This document shows, piece by piece, positions 8,950 through 17,477 of a stretch of DNA of 31,272 bases. Within the stretch, counting starts at the first letter, position 1. The number at the start of each line of letters is the position of its first letter. The DNA lies in IMG/VR virus record IMGVR_UViG_3300048839_001720, positions 1-31,272 of that record. One strand, 5' to 3'. Under the pieces are notes generated by a model. That model made no database searches, had not been told where the DNA came from, and worked only from the letters and a program-made list of their open reading frames with translations. The DNA is from a virus. The translations under genes and the position numbers were made by a program.

Positions 8950-9515
8950 GCCGCCCTCGCCTTCAATTTCAGGGCCGGATAGCGGCCGGCGCGGGACCGG
9001 CCGCCGGCCAGCTGGATCCAGGTGAAGCCGACCGCCACGGTGGCCCCGAAGCGGGACCTGACCTGGCGCGCGACGACCTCGTAGACGCCGTCCGGGGCCT
9101 TTTTCGATAGGCCGCGTTCGATCTTGCGGGCGTAGGGCAGGGCGTTCACCAGGGTGATCACCGTGCCGAAGGGAAGGCGGTCGGGGACCACGGCGCTTTC
9201 GCGGCCGGCCACCAGGACCTTGTGGTCGGCGCGATAGGTGCCGCGCCGCACCGGCGCGGCACGGCGCAGGGCCGCGAGGGCGAAGCGTGCCGCCTTGGCG
9301 ACATAGTCGAAGTCGTAGCGGATGATTCCGCCCTCGGCGGACACCGTTTCCTCGGCCGCGCCGGACCGGCCGTCCACGGTGACGCGGAAGGCGGAGGCGC
9401 CATGGGCCGCCAGCACGGCGTCGCGGCGCCGGCGGGCGTATGCGGCCGCCCTGACGGAGACCGGCCCGGCGGCGGCGTCGAAGATCTTGCGGATGGTGCG
9501 GTCAACAGCCTGCAT
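8946..9515 (-). CDS. HK97 gp10-like neck/tail-completion protein
   Basis: A 189-residue protein. The core APVRRGTYRADHKV followed by an ITLVNALPYARKIERG strand is the hallmark of the HK97 gp10 family (P-V-x-T/R-G-x-L/Y then N-x-x-P-Y-A-x-x-x-E-x-G). These proteins act at the head-tail junction. The N-terminal 65 residues are basic and helical. It sits one base downstream of the head-closure gene and overlaps the tail-terminator start. Confidence 0.8.
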   Translation of the reverse strand: MQAVDRTIRKIFDAAAGPVSVRAAAYARRRRDAVLAAHGASAFRVTVDGRSGAAEETVSAEGGIIRYDFDYVAKAARFALAALRRAAPVRRGTYRADHKVLVAGRESAVVPDRLPFGTVITLVNALPYARKIERGLSKKAPDGVYEVVARQVRSRFGATVAVGFTWIQLAGGRSRAGRYPALKLKARAA

Positions 9516-9516
9516 G

Positions 9517-9828
9517 TCAGCCTTCGACGGTCAGCAGGTAGAGGGCGGGATCGGCGCCCAGGAATTCGGCCTGCACCACCATGACGCGCAGGTCTTCGTC
9601 TCCCGCCACCAGGCGGTCTCCTTCCGCCGGAGGCACCGGGAACCCGGCGGCGGCGAGCGCCGCGGCCGCCAGGCGGGCCGTGCGTTCGCCCTGCTGGGTC
9701 CGTCCTTCGATGCCGCTGGGGGAGAAACGGTGCAACACGGCGGGAACCGTGACTGCCACCGCATCGCGGACCAGGGTGACGTCCTGGCCATGGCGGGCAA
9801 TGAAGCAGGAAATACCGGCCGGGGTCAC
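9517..9828 (-). CDS. Head closure / head-tail joining protein
   Basis: A 103-residue protein. The C-terminal block (PAEGDRLVAGDEDLRVMVV ... LYLLTVEG) matches small head-closure proteins, which have a P-x-x-G-D-R/x segment followed by beta strands. Its start overlaps the stop of the gp6-like connector by four bases. Position between the connector and the gp10-like protein fits the standard siphophage order. Sequence support alone is moderate. Confidence 0.7.
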   Translation of the reverse strand: MTPAGISCFIARHGQDVTLVRDAVAVTVPAVLHRFSPSGIEGRTQQGERTARLAAAALAAAGFPVPPAEGDRLVAGDEDLRVMVVQAEFLGADPALYLLTVEG

Positions 9829-10442
9829 AGCAGTTCCTCGCGGTAGGAGCGCAATCCTTGAGGGATCGGCTCGTCACCCGATCCGCCGACCCAGTAGGTC
9901 TCCGACCCGACGCCATCGACCGTGAGGTTCTTGACCAGCGGATCGCGATCGCGGGCAAACCAGAGCCCCTTGACGATGGACAGGCATGCCTGCTCGATGT
10001 CTGCCGGCAGGTCGGCGCCCGCGGTACCGGGCAGGATGTATCCGGCGGCGTAGGTGACGACGATCTTGGCAGCCGGCCAGTCGATCCGCCCGTCGGCGCC
10101 GTCCAGGCGGTAGAGCAGGCCGGAGCGGGCGTCCAGTTCCCAGTCGGCAGAGGCCAGGGTCTCGCCGGCCTCGGTGACCGCGAGCCCATCGGACACCACG
10201 GGGCGGCGGGCCAGCATCAGGTTCGGAAGGCGGCAGGAAGGGCGGAAGGTTTCGCTCAGGGCCTCGCGGGCGAAGGCCCGCCCGCAATAGGACATGATCA
10301 TTGCGCTTGCGCGATTGATCAGATCGGCCAGCAGGGCGTCGTCTTCGGTGCCGGAAAGGCCAAGGTCGGCCTTGACGGCGGCGAGCGTCGTCAGGTCGGT
10401 GCCTTCTGCGGCGCCGGTGACCGTGAGGAGGGAGAAATCCAT
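9825..10442 (-). CDS. gp6-like head-tail connector
   Basis: A 205-residue adaptor that docks onto the portal. It has the family layout: TTLAAVKADLGL, a D-D-A-L-L-A-D-L-I-N-R-A-S helix, the YCGR motif, EALSETFRP, LARRPVVS, a W-E-L-D-A-R-S-G-L-L-Y-R-L strand, IVVTYAAGY and a late helix (DIEQACLSIVKGLWFAR). This is typical of phiE125 gp8/HK97 gp6-like connectors. An intergenic hairpin precedes it (10451-10475). Confidence 0.85.
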   Translation of the reverse strand: MDFSLLTVTGAAEGTDLTTLAAVKADLGLSGTEDDALLADLINRASAMIMSYCGRAFAREALSETFRPSCRLPNLMLARRPVVSDGLAVTEAGETLASADWELDARSGLLYRLDGADGRIDWPAAKIVVTYAAGYILPGTAGADLPADIEQACLSIVKGLWFARDRDPLVKNLTVDGVGSETYWVGGSGDEPIPQGLRSYREELL

Positions 10443-10450
10443 GGCGGGCC

Positions 10451-10475
10451 GGGGCGGGAGGCTGGCTCCCGCCCC
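10451..10475 (-). other. Perfect 10-bp GC-rich hairpin between head genes
   Basis: Arms of ten bases (GGGGCGGGAG and its complement) flank a 5-base loop. It lies between the stop of the accessory head gene (10485) and the connector start (10442). No T-run follows, so it is not a standard intrinsic terminator. It may protect or attenuate the abundant capsid transcript. Confidence 0.6.
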
Positions 10476-10484
10476 TCTCCGTCG

Positions 10485-10922
10485 TCAGGTGGTGGGCGCC
10501 AGGGCCGGGTGGCCCTTGATGGCAGCCAGGCCCACCGGCGTGCCGTTGGTGTGGGTGCCGGTCAGGTCGACGACCAGGCGGGAGTAGCGCTTGGTGCCCC
10601 GGTAGCCGATGCGATAGACCGCCTCGTCCTCGGCCGCGGCGTCGATGGTGGCGAAGATGCCGTTGGTGTCCGGGGTGGTGCCCAGGACGTCGAGGGCGTC
10701 GGTAACGGCGGCCATGTCGGAGCCGTCGGCCGCATCCCCATGCTGTAGCTTGATGTCGATCTTGACCGAACCGGACAGGGTGTCGCCAGACTGGCCGATC
10801 AGGGCCAGGTGCTCGACGGAGCCGAAGCCCTGGGAATCGACGACGGCGCCGGTCTGGTCGGCGCTCGCCACCACCGGGTCCAGGGTCTGCTGGACCCCGA
10901 TGTTGTTGTGAAGGTCACGCAT
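10485..10922 (-). CDS. Accessory head protein (candidate decoration protein)
   Basis: A 145-residue protein directly after the major capsid gene. Recognisable features are the N-terminal MRDLHNNIGV, a DSQGFGSVEHLALIG strand pair and YRIGYRGTKRYSRLVVDLTG near 105-125. This pattern recurs in phage head modules next to HK97-type capsids. Size, beta-rich composition and position fit a decoration or stabilising protein, but I know no member of proven function. It is flanked by GC-rich hairpins on both sides, which could raise its expression, or the capsid's, relative to downstream genes. Confidence 0.72.
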   Translation of the reverse strand: MRDLHNNIGVQQTLDPVVASADQTGAVVDSQGFGSVEHLALIGQSGDTLSGSVKIDIKLQHGDAADGSDMAAVTDALDVLGTTPDTNGIFATIDAAAEDEAVYRIGYRGTKRYSRLVVDLTGTHTNGTPVGLAAIKGHPALAPTT

Positions 10923-10967
10923 GGTTGAATTCCTCGTTCAAGAAGATGGAGGTGGGGACCGGGCGGA

Positions 10968-10987
10968 CCCGGCCCCCGAAGGCCGGG
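10968..10987 (-). other. Hairpin immediately after the capsid stop codon
   Basis: A 7-bp stem (CCCGGCC with GGCCGGG) closes a 6-base loop five bases past the capsid stop. On the leftward transcript the loop reads UUCGGG. No U-tract follows. It may be a partial terminator or RNA-stabilising hairpin. Confidence 0.5.
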
Positions 10988-10991
10988 CCGA

Positions 10992-12251
10992 TCAGGTGCT
11001 GATCTTGAGCAGCTTGATGGCCTGGAAGTGCTGGATGCCGCCGCCGACGCGCTTCGTGGTATAGAACTTCACGAAGGGCTTCTTGGTGTAGGGATCACGC
11101 AGCGTCGCGATGCCCCGGCGGTCGACGATCCGGTAGCCGCGCTTGAAGTCGCCGAAGGCGATGGGGAAGGCGTTGGCCGCCACGTCCGGCATGTTGTCGT
11201 CGGTCGGCGCGCCGTAGCCCAGCAGGCGGTCCGGGACGCCGGCCTGGAGGCCGGGCTGCCAGAGGTAGTTGCCCTGTCCGTCCTTGAACTTGCGGATCTT
11301 GGCCAGGGTGAGGTCGTTGAGGAGGAAGGAGGCCCCGTTCCGGAAACCGGGCTTCAGGGAGTGGATCAGGCTGATCAGGGCGTCCGACGGGTTCGAGGAG
11401 GCGAAGTCGGAGGCCCCGCCCGACACCACGAAGCCCACCTTGCCCCAGGACCAGTCGGCATTGGCGATGGTGTCGTAACCGAGGATGCCCCGCGGCTGCT
11501 TGAAGCCGTCACCGTTGATGAAGGCGTCGCCCTCGGCCTCGGCGAAGGCCAGGGAAGCCTCTTCCTCGATGGTGGCGCCCAGATCGATCACGGCGTCTTC
11601 CAGGAGGTCGGCTGCGACATGCGGCTCGGCCGCCAGGTCCTCGGCCTCGATGGTGACCTGCGAATACCCGGGGCCGTTGGTCTCGCCCGGCTCCTCGGCA
11701 CGGCCGACCCACTTGGAGGCGGCGCCGCTGGTTTTGACCAGCTTCTTGTAGGACGGGGCGCCGATCTTCTGGACGGTCGCCAGGCCGCGCATCGCGGTCA
11801 TGGAGGCGAGGATGGAATCGATGGACTTCTCGAACTCCTCGGGCACGAGGTAGCCGCCATTCGGGTCGGCAGAGCCCACCATCGCCTTGCGCTCCAGGGC
11901 GTGCAGGTCAGCGTCGGCGGTGCCCTTGCGGAACCAAGCCTCGAAGGCCTGCTTGTGCTCGGCCTTGGCGGGGTCTGCTTCGGCATCGCCGCCCAGGCCG
12001 CGGCGGTTGGCCTTCTTTTCCAGCTCGGCCGTCTGCGCCTTCAGATCGCCGGAGATGCGGGTCAGTTCGGCGTTGATCTTGTCGACCGCGGCGGCGGTGA
12101 CGGCATCTTCGCCGCCCTTCTTCTCGATCTCCTTCAGGCGGCGGTCGTTGGCGGCCTTGAATTCCTCGAAGGCCTTGCCCTGCTGCTCGATCAGGGACTT
12201 GATCTCCTGGGCGGGATCGCCCTGGGGAGCTTCCTTGCGTTCGTAGCTCAT
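10992..12251 (-). CDS. HK97-family major capsid protein
   Basis: A 419-residue capsid subunit. Residues 1-95 form a charged coiled-coil delta (scaffold) domain (EIKSLIEQQGKAFEEF, ELTRISGDLKAQTAELEKK). The protease probably removes it between about 95 and 130. The HK97 fold then follows: DPNGGYLVPEEFEKSI, S-Y-K-K-L-V-K-T, an E-P-H-V-A-A-D-L-L-E-D block, EAEGDAFINGDG, QPRGIL, SLKPGFRNGASFLLND, LGYGAPTDDNMP and YRIVDRRG. These are the classic landmarks of the family. It lies just downstream of the protease, as expected. Confidence 0.96.
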   Translation of the reverse strand: MSYERKEAPQGDPAQEIKSLIEQQGKAFEEFKAANDRRLKEIEKKGGEDAVTAAAVDKINAELTRISGDLKAQTAELEKKANRRGLGGDAEADPAKAEHKQAFEAWFRKGTADADLHALERKAMVGSADPNGGYLVPEEFEKSIDSILASMTAMRGLATVQKIGAPSYKKLVKTSGAASKWVGRAEEPGETNGPGYSQVTIEAEDLAAEPHVAADLLEDAVIDLGATIEEEASLAFAEAEGDAFINGDGFKQPRGILGYDTIANADWSWGKVGFVVSGGASDFASSNPSDALISLIHSLKPGFRNGASFLLNDLTLAKIRKFKDGQGNYLWQPGLQAGVPDRLLGYGAPTDDNMPDVAANAFPIAFGDFKRGYRIVDRRGIATLRDPYTKKPFVKFYTTKRVGGGIQHFQAIKLLKIST

Positions 12252-12262
12252 GGTGTCCTCTT

Positions 12263-12934
12263 TCAGGTCCGGAGGGTTTCGATGTTGCGGCGGAGCTGGT
12301 CCGCCACATCCGACAGCCCGTTCCCGGCGTCCCGCAGGGATAGGCCCTTGTAGCCGTCGGCGACGATCGCCTTGGCTTCCTCGCGGCTGAACCCGGCGTC
12401 CCGCAGGGCCCGTTCCGCATCGCGTTTGGTGAGGTCCGACTTGACCGAGCCGACCCTTGCCAGCGGATTGGCCGGGAAGGTGACCAGGGAGATTTCCAGC
12501 AGGTCGACCTTCTTCAGGCTGCGCTTGGGCTCGCCCGGCTTGGTGCCGATGGAGAATTCCTTGGTCCGGTAGCCGATCGACAGGCCGGTGATGGCCGGCC
12601 GCGGCTGCATCTTGAGAAGGGCATAGGCCTCGCGCCCGCGGGCGGTGTCGGCCAGCTTGCCGTCCACCTTGAGGCCGGTGTCATCCTCGGAGAGGCCGGT
12701 CCAGATGCCCACCGGGGTCATGTCGTCGGCCCCGAAGCCGCCGTGCTGCATCAGCATGGCCGGCCAGTTGCCGGACTTCCGCGCTTCGGCCAGGGTGTCC
12801 TTGAAGGCGCCTTTTAGGATGGTGTCGCCCCAGGCGTCGACGTTGCCGAAGACCGCGCCGTAGCCGGAAAATGTCATGTCAGCGGCATCCCCGGAGGCCA
12901 GCTTGACCTCCAGGCCGCAGGTGAGGTGGTCCAT
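12263..12934 (-). CDS. HK97-family prohead protease
   Basis: A 223-residue serine protease (S78 type) that matures the procapsid. The fold signature FSGYGAVFGNVDAWGDTI is followed by the catalytic His in MLMQHG, the Ser in GLSIGY and the acidic residue in LLEISLVTFPAN. All three are present. I start at the ATG at 12934, which has GAGGG upstream and begins with the usual short lead to the first strand. An in-frame ATG at 13027 would add 31 basic residues with no good ribosome site. It lies between the portal and capsid genes. Confidence 0.92.
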   Translation of the reverse strand: MDHLTCGLEVKLASGDAADMTFSGYGAVFGNVDAWGDTILKGAFKDTLAEARKSGNWPAMLMQHGGFGADDMTPVGIWTGLSEDDTGLKVDGKLADTARGREAYALLKMQPRPAITGLSIGYRTKEFSIGTKPGEPKRSLKKVDLLEISLVTFPANPLARVGSVKSDLTKRDAERALRDAGFSREEAKAIVADGYKGLSLRDAGNGLSDVADQLRRNIETLRT

Positions 12935-13051
12935 CTTGAAGCCCTCGCGATCGTCGAGTACAATGAAGGTGCCGCCGGACGACCGGAAACACCGTCGCCG
13001 GCACGCTTCCCGAAAGGGCAACGGCATGGGGATTGACGTACCCCCCGGCGG

Positions 13052-14863
13052 CTAAATCTTTCCGGTGATTACCTTGTAGTGGGTTCCGCTCCTTAGGTTT
13101 TCGGCGGGGACCAAGCTGGCGCTCCAGATCACGTTGGCGGTGGCGGTGCGCCTTTTCTGCCCCCGGCGGGCAGGAACCCGCACCTGGGCGCCGAGCTTGA
13201 CGTAGATCCGGGCCAGGCGGCTTTCCCCCGGCACCCGGGACACATAGTAGAGCCCGCTGTCGTCGCCGACGCCCCGCAGGACTGCGACGGGCGACCGGAG
13301 CAGGGACGGCATCCGCGCCACCATGGCCGTCGGCAGGTTCTTGCCTCCCTTGGACGGCCTGGTCATGTGGTCGATGTTGCGCGACGTCAGCATGATCTTG
13401 CGTCCTGACGGAGCCAGGCCATCGGCCAGAGCCGCCTTCATCACCCCGTCATCGACCTCGGCCACCTGGCGGACGGTGTGCCGGAAGTGCCGTTTGGGAT
13501 GGCCCGGGCGACGTCGGTTGACCAGGGCCGTGACCCAGGCATCGACCCGGCCGTCGCTGGCGCCCGGCACCTTGGAAAATCGCCCGAGGTGATCGCGGAC
13601 GTAGACCAGGCCCTTGGTCTCGATGTCAAAAGGGCCGCCGGATTTTGCCGTACCTCCGTCCACGGCATCCTCCGGCGGAGGTTCGGAACCCCGGCCCATG
13701 TTGAGGGGGCGGAGGGGTTCGTCCAGGCCTTCGAGGGGATTCAGGTCCTCCAGCGCCCGCGCCTCGTTGCGGGTCAGCCATCCGTCCTTGATGCCGGCGC
13801 CGTAGAAGGCTGCCCGGTCCTTGGCGGCGCCCCGCATCAGGCCGTTGGCGACGAACTTGGTGTAGAGACCGCCTTCCGCCTCGTCGTCCGTCAGCAGGAA
13901 GGCGTCCGCCGACTGCTCGATCTCCGCGTACCAGGGACCGAGCGTGTGGACCACGTGGGCCAGGAACATCTGTTCGGCGCTGGCGTAGGTCGCGGTCTTG
14001 TCCGAGTAGCCGACCATGATCGGCATGACGCCGAAGGCGCGGCAGATTTCCTCGACCTGGAACTTCCTGGTTTCCAGGTGCTGGGCTTCGGCGGCGGTGA
14101 GGGCCTGCGGCAGCCACTTGGCGGCGTTGCCCAGGATCAGGGGCCGGCCCGTGGCCGCGACGCCGGTGTAGTGGGCATCGATCCAGGCGCGCAGGCGCTT
14201 GTAGGACTCGTCGTTCAGGTCGCGGTCGACCGATATGACGCCCGACGGACGCATGCCGTTCTTGTGCATGCGGGCGGCCTGTTCCTCGGTGGCGAGGCCG
14301 AGGCCGATCGCCTCGCGGGCCAGGCGGACCGGTTCCAGACCCATCCATGAATTCCAGGAGAAGCCCTTCAGGTGCCAGATCGTCCCGGCCGGGAAGATCC
14401 GGCGCTCTCCATGCTCGCCCGTCACCTCGTAGGAGAGGGTCAAGTCGCCATCCCGCTTGACCGTCACCCGGCCGGGCTCCAGGGGGATCAGCTCGACGAT
14501 CCTGCCCCGCACCCGGCTGACGAAAATGAAGGCCTGGCCGGTCAGCGCCCGGTGCAGCACCAGGGTGCGGCGGAAATCGACGCTGGTCTGCCAGTCGTTC
14601 GGCTTGCGCGCCAGGAGGCGGAACAGGGCGTTGTCGATGGCCGGTTCGCGGTTTCCAGGACCCGTTTCGCGATAGACCTTCCACGGAACCTGGGCCACGC
14701 CGTCGGCGATCACCCGCACGCAGGCCAGCACCGTGGTGACTTCGAGAGCCGTCTTCCAGTTGACGGTCAGGCCGGTTTTCGACTCCCCGCCGAACAGCTC
14801 GCGCAGGATGTCCAGCGACGTCGCCGACTTGCGGCGCCAGGGAAGTCGGTCAAGGAATGACAT
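13052..14863 (-). CDS. Portal protein with C-terminal nuclease-like domain
   Basis: A 603-residue protein; HK97 portals are usually about 400-430. Residues 1-390 are the portal: TALEVTTVLACVRVIADGVAQ, VYRETG, LLARKPND, HRALTGQAF, TIWHLKGFS, EEQAARMHKNG, E-I-C-R-A-F-G-V-M-P and the MFLAHVVHTLGPW helix. After a Gly/Pro-rich linker, residues 420-603 form an extra domain: GLVYVRDHLGRFSKVPG, IMLTSRNIDHMTRP, PSLLRSPVAVLRG, LARIYVKLG and a closing ANVIWSASLVPAEN. This resembles the barnase/EndoU/colicin E5/RelE-like nuclease (PBECR) domains known from phage polyvalent proteins. The portal call is firm; the nuclease label is inference. Confidence 0.92.
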   Translation of the reverse strand: MSFLDRLPWRRKSATSLDILRELFGGESKTGLTVNWKTALEVTTVLACVRVIADGVAQVPWKVYRETGPGNREPAIDNALFRLLARKPNDWQTSVDFRRTLVLHRALTGQAFIFVSRVRGRIVELIPLEPGRVTVKRDGDLTLSYEVTGEHGERRIFPAGTIWHLKGFSWNSWMGLEPVRLAREAIGLGLATEEQAARMHKNGMRPSGVISVDRDLNDESYKRLRAWIDAHYTGVAATGRPLILGNAAKWLPQALTAAEAQHLETRKFQVEEICRAFGVMPIMVGYSDKTATYASAEQMFLAHVVHTLGPWYAEIEQSADAFLLTDDEAEGGLYTKFVANGLMRGAAKDRAAFYGAGIKDGWLTRNEARALEDLNPLEGLDEPLRPLNMGRGSEPPPEDAVDGGTAKSGGPFDIETKGLVYVRDHLGRFSKVPGASDGRVDAWVTALVNRRRPGHPKRHFRHTVRQVAEVDDGVMKAALADGLAPSGRKIMLTSRNIDHMTRPSKGGKNLPTAMVARMPSLLRSPVAVLRGVGDDSGLYYVSRVPGESRLARIYVKLGAQVRVPARRGQKRRTATANVIWSASLVPAENLRSGTHYKVITGKI

Positions 14864-14864
14864 C

Positions 14865-16634
14865 TCAGGCCCATTCTTCCGGGTCGAGGGTTTCGAAGTA
14901 GCTGGCCTCGCGCCTCTCGCCCATCACCCAGGGGGCAATGGCGTTGATGGCCGCGTCGATGCCGTCGATCTTCATGGCGCTGCCCGGTGTTTCCTTTTTC
15001 GGGATGATCGATCCGTCCACCCGGCGCGACACCACCGTGTTCGCCGCCATCCAGGTGAGCACCGGATTGCCGTCGTGGCGGAGCAGGCCGGCCTTGACCC
15101 GGGCTTCCAGTTCCCTGGCCGGGTCCGTGACGTTGGGGGCAGACTTGTGCAGGATGGCCGCAAGCGGGTCGTCCGGACTGCCCAGGTCTTCGTTCAGCCG
15201 GCTGGCCATCGCCTGGGCCGCGGCGAATTGGTCGAATGTCACCTTCCTGGCCCCGTAGCGGGCAATCCAGATCCGGACCAGGAATTCCACCTCGTCGTGG
15301 TCGATCCAGTCGCCCTCGGTGATGACCAGGTGGCCGGACTTCGCCCAGGCCCGGTAAGGGGCCACGCCGGAGGTGCCCTCGGCGTCCTTCGTGGTCTTCA
15401 GCACCGCCTCGGGCAGGAAGAACACCGGCTTGATCAGCAGCATTCCGTCCGGCCGGAGACCGGCCAGCACCACCGCGCAGATGTCGTCCTTGTCAGCCAG
15501 GTCGGCCCCGACGTAGCAGTCCAGGCCGTCGAAGGAATCCCAGCCGAGGCCCGGGTCATCGCAGGCCCGCCACTGCGCCATGTTCAGCCAGGCCGAGGCG
15601 GCGCCCAGCCAGAGGTTCAGGCGCTTGGTCTTGAACTCGCCCTCGGAAGCCGGCGAGGCCATCGCTTCCGCCGCGTAGGCCTCCATGGACTGCAGCGTCG
15701 GCGTCACCCCCAGCATGGGGTTGGCCTTCACCCAGGTCTCCGGGTCGTAGGGATCGTCACCCTCGTCCAGGGTGAAGATGATCCCGAAGTAATGCTCGGC
15801 GGCCAGCGCGCCGTCGAGGATGCGGCAGACCAGAGCCCGCTGCTCGTAGCAGACCCCGGCCATGTTGTAGCCCGCCGTCGTGATCACCCACATCAGCGGC
15901 GCCTTGCGGGCCCCGAAGGCGGACTTGATCACATCGTAAAGCGCCCGGTCCTTGTGGGCGTGCAGTTCGTCCATCACCCCCAGGTAGGGGTTCCAGCCGT
16001 CCTGGGTCTTGCCCTTGGCGTTGATCGGCTGGATGTAGCCGCCGTTTTCCGCGCAGGTGATCGAACGGGACCAGGCCTGGAGCCCGAATGCCTCCTGCAG
16101 GTCAGGCGTCTTGTCGACCATGGCCTTGGCCGGCTTGAAGACCTTGCCCGCCTGCTCCCCCGTCGTCGCGCCGATCACCACCTGGGGGCCCGTCTCTCCC
16201 TCGCAGGCCAGGCAGTAGAGCGCCACGCCGGCCGTCAGGGTCGACTTGGCGCCCTTGCGTGCCATCTCGATGTAGACCGAGGTGAAACGCCGGAGACCGT
16301 CCGACCTGCGGCGCCATCCGAAGATCACCACCAGGATGAAAATCTGCGGCGGCTCCAGGGTGATGGTGGGGGTGTCCCACTCGCCCTCGACATGGGGCAA
16401 TTTTTCGATGAAGTCGCAGACGTCGTTGCCCCACCAGGCATCGAACTCGTAGGGCCAGGATGGATCAGATTCAGACCGGGCCAGGTCGTTCAGGTGCCGC
16501 TCGGCAGCCAACCGGATCCATTTGCAGAAGCGCCGGGCGTTGGCCCCGTCAGCCGCCTCGGCAGCGTAGCCGAGCGCGATCTCCGCAAAGTCACGCGCGT
16601 GCCCGGTGTCCGTTCTTGGCGAATTTGTTTTCAT
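14865..16634 (-). CDS. terL: Terminase large subunit
   Basis: A 589-residue packaging motor. The ATPase half has ARKGAKST (Walker A, about residue 127) and LGVMDELHAH (Walker B with catalytic Glu, about 220), then a coupling motif ITTAGYN. The nuclease half has conserved acids in YVGADLADKDD, FDQF and a late DGIDAAINA. It is an HK97/phage-type TerL of normal length. I choose the ATG at 16634, which has GGAAGG at the right distance, over 16646. The gene overlaps the end of terS by 44 bases and is followed by the portal one base later. Confidence 0.94.
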   Translation of the reverse strand: MKTNSPRTDTGHARDFAEIALGYAAEAADGANARRFCKWIRLAAERHLNDLARSESDPSWPYEFDAWWGNDVCDFIEKLPHVEGEWDTPTITLEPPQIFILVVIFGWRRRSDGLRRFTSVYIEMARKGAKSTLTAGVALYCLACEGETGPQVVIGATTGEQAGKVFKPAKAMVDKTPDLQEAFGLQAWSRSITCAENGGYIQPINAKGKTQDGWNPYLGVMDELHAHKDRALYDVIKSAFGARKAPLMWVITTAGYNMAGVCYEQRALVCRILDGALAAEHYFGIIFTLDEGDDPYDPETWVKANPMLGVTPTLQSMEAYAAEAMASPASEGEFKTKRLNLWLGAASAWLNMAQWRACDDPGLGWDSFDGLDCYVGADLADKDDICAVVLAGLRPDGMLLIKPVFFLPEAVLKTTKDAEGTSGVAPYRAWAKSGHLVITEGDWIDHDEVEFLVRIWIARYGARKVTFDQFAAAQAMASRLNEDLGSPDDPLAAILHKSAPNVTDPARELEARVKAGLLRHDGNPVLTWMAANTVVSRRVDGSIIPKKETPGSAMKIDGIDAAINAIAPWVMGERREASYFETLDPEEWA

Positions 16635-17013
16635 CCCGCCTTCCATGGCCGGCCGGAACTTTCTGGGATGAAGGGGTGTCGAAAAACTCTGCCGACCAGA
16701 GACGGTGCGCGTTCACCATCGCCATCGTCGCTGTTCCGTTCTTCCAGGCCTTATTGAGGGCCGCTTCAAGCTCGCAGAACTGCCGGAGCGCGTCCTCAAA
16801 CCCCTGCACCTTCTGGCCGCGCCGGCGGTAGCGGGAAACCTTCTCGTTCCAGATGCGCTTGGCCGACGGTGTCATGCTCGTGGGCGGCGGCAGCTCCTCG
16901 GGATCGGGACGACTGGCGTGGTCCGGGTAGATCGAGACCACTTGGCGCGACGGGCGGGTCTCTCCCCTCGCTTTCTGCTGCTCAGGAGACAGTCCCTTAG
17001 GTCCTGGCTTCAT
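16591..17013 (-). CDS. terS: Terminase small subunit (P27 family)
   Basis: A 140-residue DNA-recognition subunit. It starts MKPGPKGLSPEQQKARGETRP, the P27-family opening. A proline-rich segment, a helix with KRIWNEKVSRYRRRG, FEDALRQFCELEAALNKAW and a C-terminal basic tail follow. It lies between the HNH gene and terL, the usual order in cos-type HK97-like phages, and overlaps terL. Confidence 0.85.
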   Translation of the reverse strand: MKPGPKGLSPEQQKARGETRPSRQVVSIYPDHASRPDPEELPPPTSMTPSAKRIWNEKVSRYRRRGQKVQGFEDALRQFCELEAALNKAWKNGTATMAMVNAHRLWSAEFFDTPSSQKVPAGHGRRDENKFAKNGHRARA

Positions 17014-17102
17014 CTGGAACTTCCGGAAACCTTAATTCGTCCGCGCCAAATTTCGACCCCCAACCGGTCGCGGGCCCCATGCTACCCCAAGATTTCACCC
17101 CC
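17014..17102. other. Non-coding gap between HNH and terS genes; candidate cos region
   Basis: This 89-bp gap has no gene and contains short palindromes (ACCGGT, GGGCCC). In HK97-like phages the packaging site lies between the HNH gene and terS, and the prophage keeps the two adjacent. The assignment is by position only. Confidence 0.35.
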
Positions 17103-17402
17103 CTACCCCTGGCGGGGGTGTCCGAACCCCCCGTCTCGAGAGGCGGTCTTCCGGGAGTGGCAGCGCTTGCATAGGGCCTGGAGGTTCGCAGGGTTCCAGA
17201 ACAGCTGTCCATCTCCCCGATGGGGCGTGATGTGATCGACCTCGGTTGCCTTCGCGCCGCAGGGGCAGAGAGGATGCCGTACCATGTATTCGGCACGAAG
17301 CCGCTTCCAGTCTGATCCATATCCTCGCTCGGCCGATGTTCCACGCTCCCGCTTGAGCTGAGGAGCCCCGTGACGGGTCAGGCTATGAGGTTTCCTTGGC
17401 AT
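17103..17402 (-). CDS. HNH endonuclease of the packaging module
   Basis: A 99-residue HNH nuclease. Motif order: RGYGSDWKRLRAEY, a C-P-C-G zinc pair, ATEVDHITPHRGD (catalytic His pair), LFWNPANLQALCKRCHSRKT (Asn, second Cys pair and final H). In HK97-like phages such a protein works with the terminase in cos cleavage. I prefer the ATG at 17402; it lies directly after the U-tract of an intrinsic terminator. An in-frame ATG at 17462 would place the terminator inside the gene and is unlikely. Confidence 0.85.
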   Translation of the reverse strand: MPRKPHSLTRHGAPQLKRERGTSAERGYGSDWKRLRAEYMVRHPLCPCGAKATEVDHITPHRGDGQLFWNPANLQALCKRCHSRKTASRDGGFGHPRQG

Positions 17403-17403
17403 G

Positions 17404-17433
17404 AAAAAAGCGCCTCGGACGGGTCCGGGCGCT
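17404..17433 (-). terminator. Intrinsic terminator at the early/late boundary
   Basis: On the leftward strand, AGCGCC then CGGAC pair with GTCCG and GGCGCT around a CC loop, with a single bulged A. Six T's follow at once. The run ends one base before the HNH start codon. It would stop leftward early transcription before the packaging and head genes. Confidence 0.85.
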
Positions 17434-17477
17434 CCTCTGAGATCATGGCGAAAACTTGGCACGAAACCTCCCCAAGG

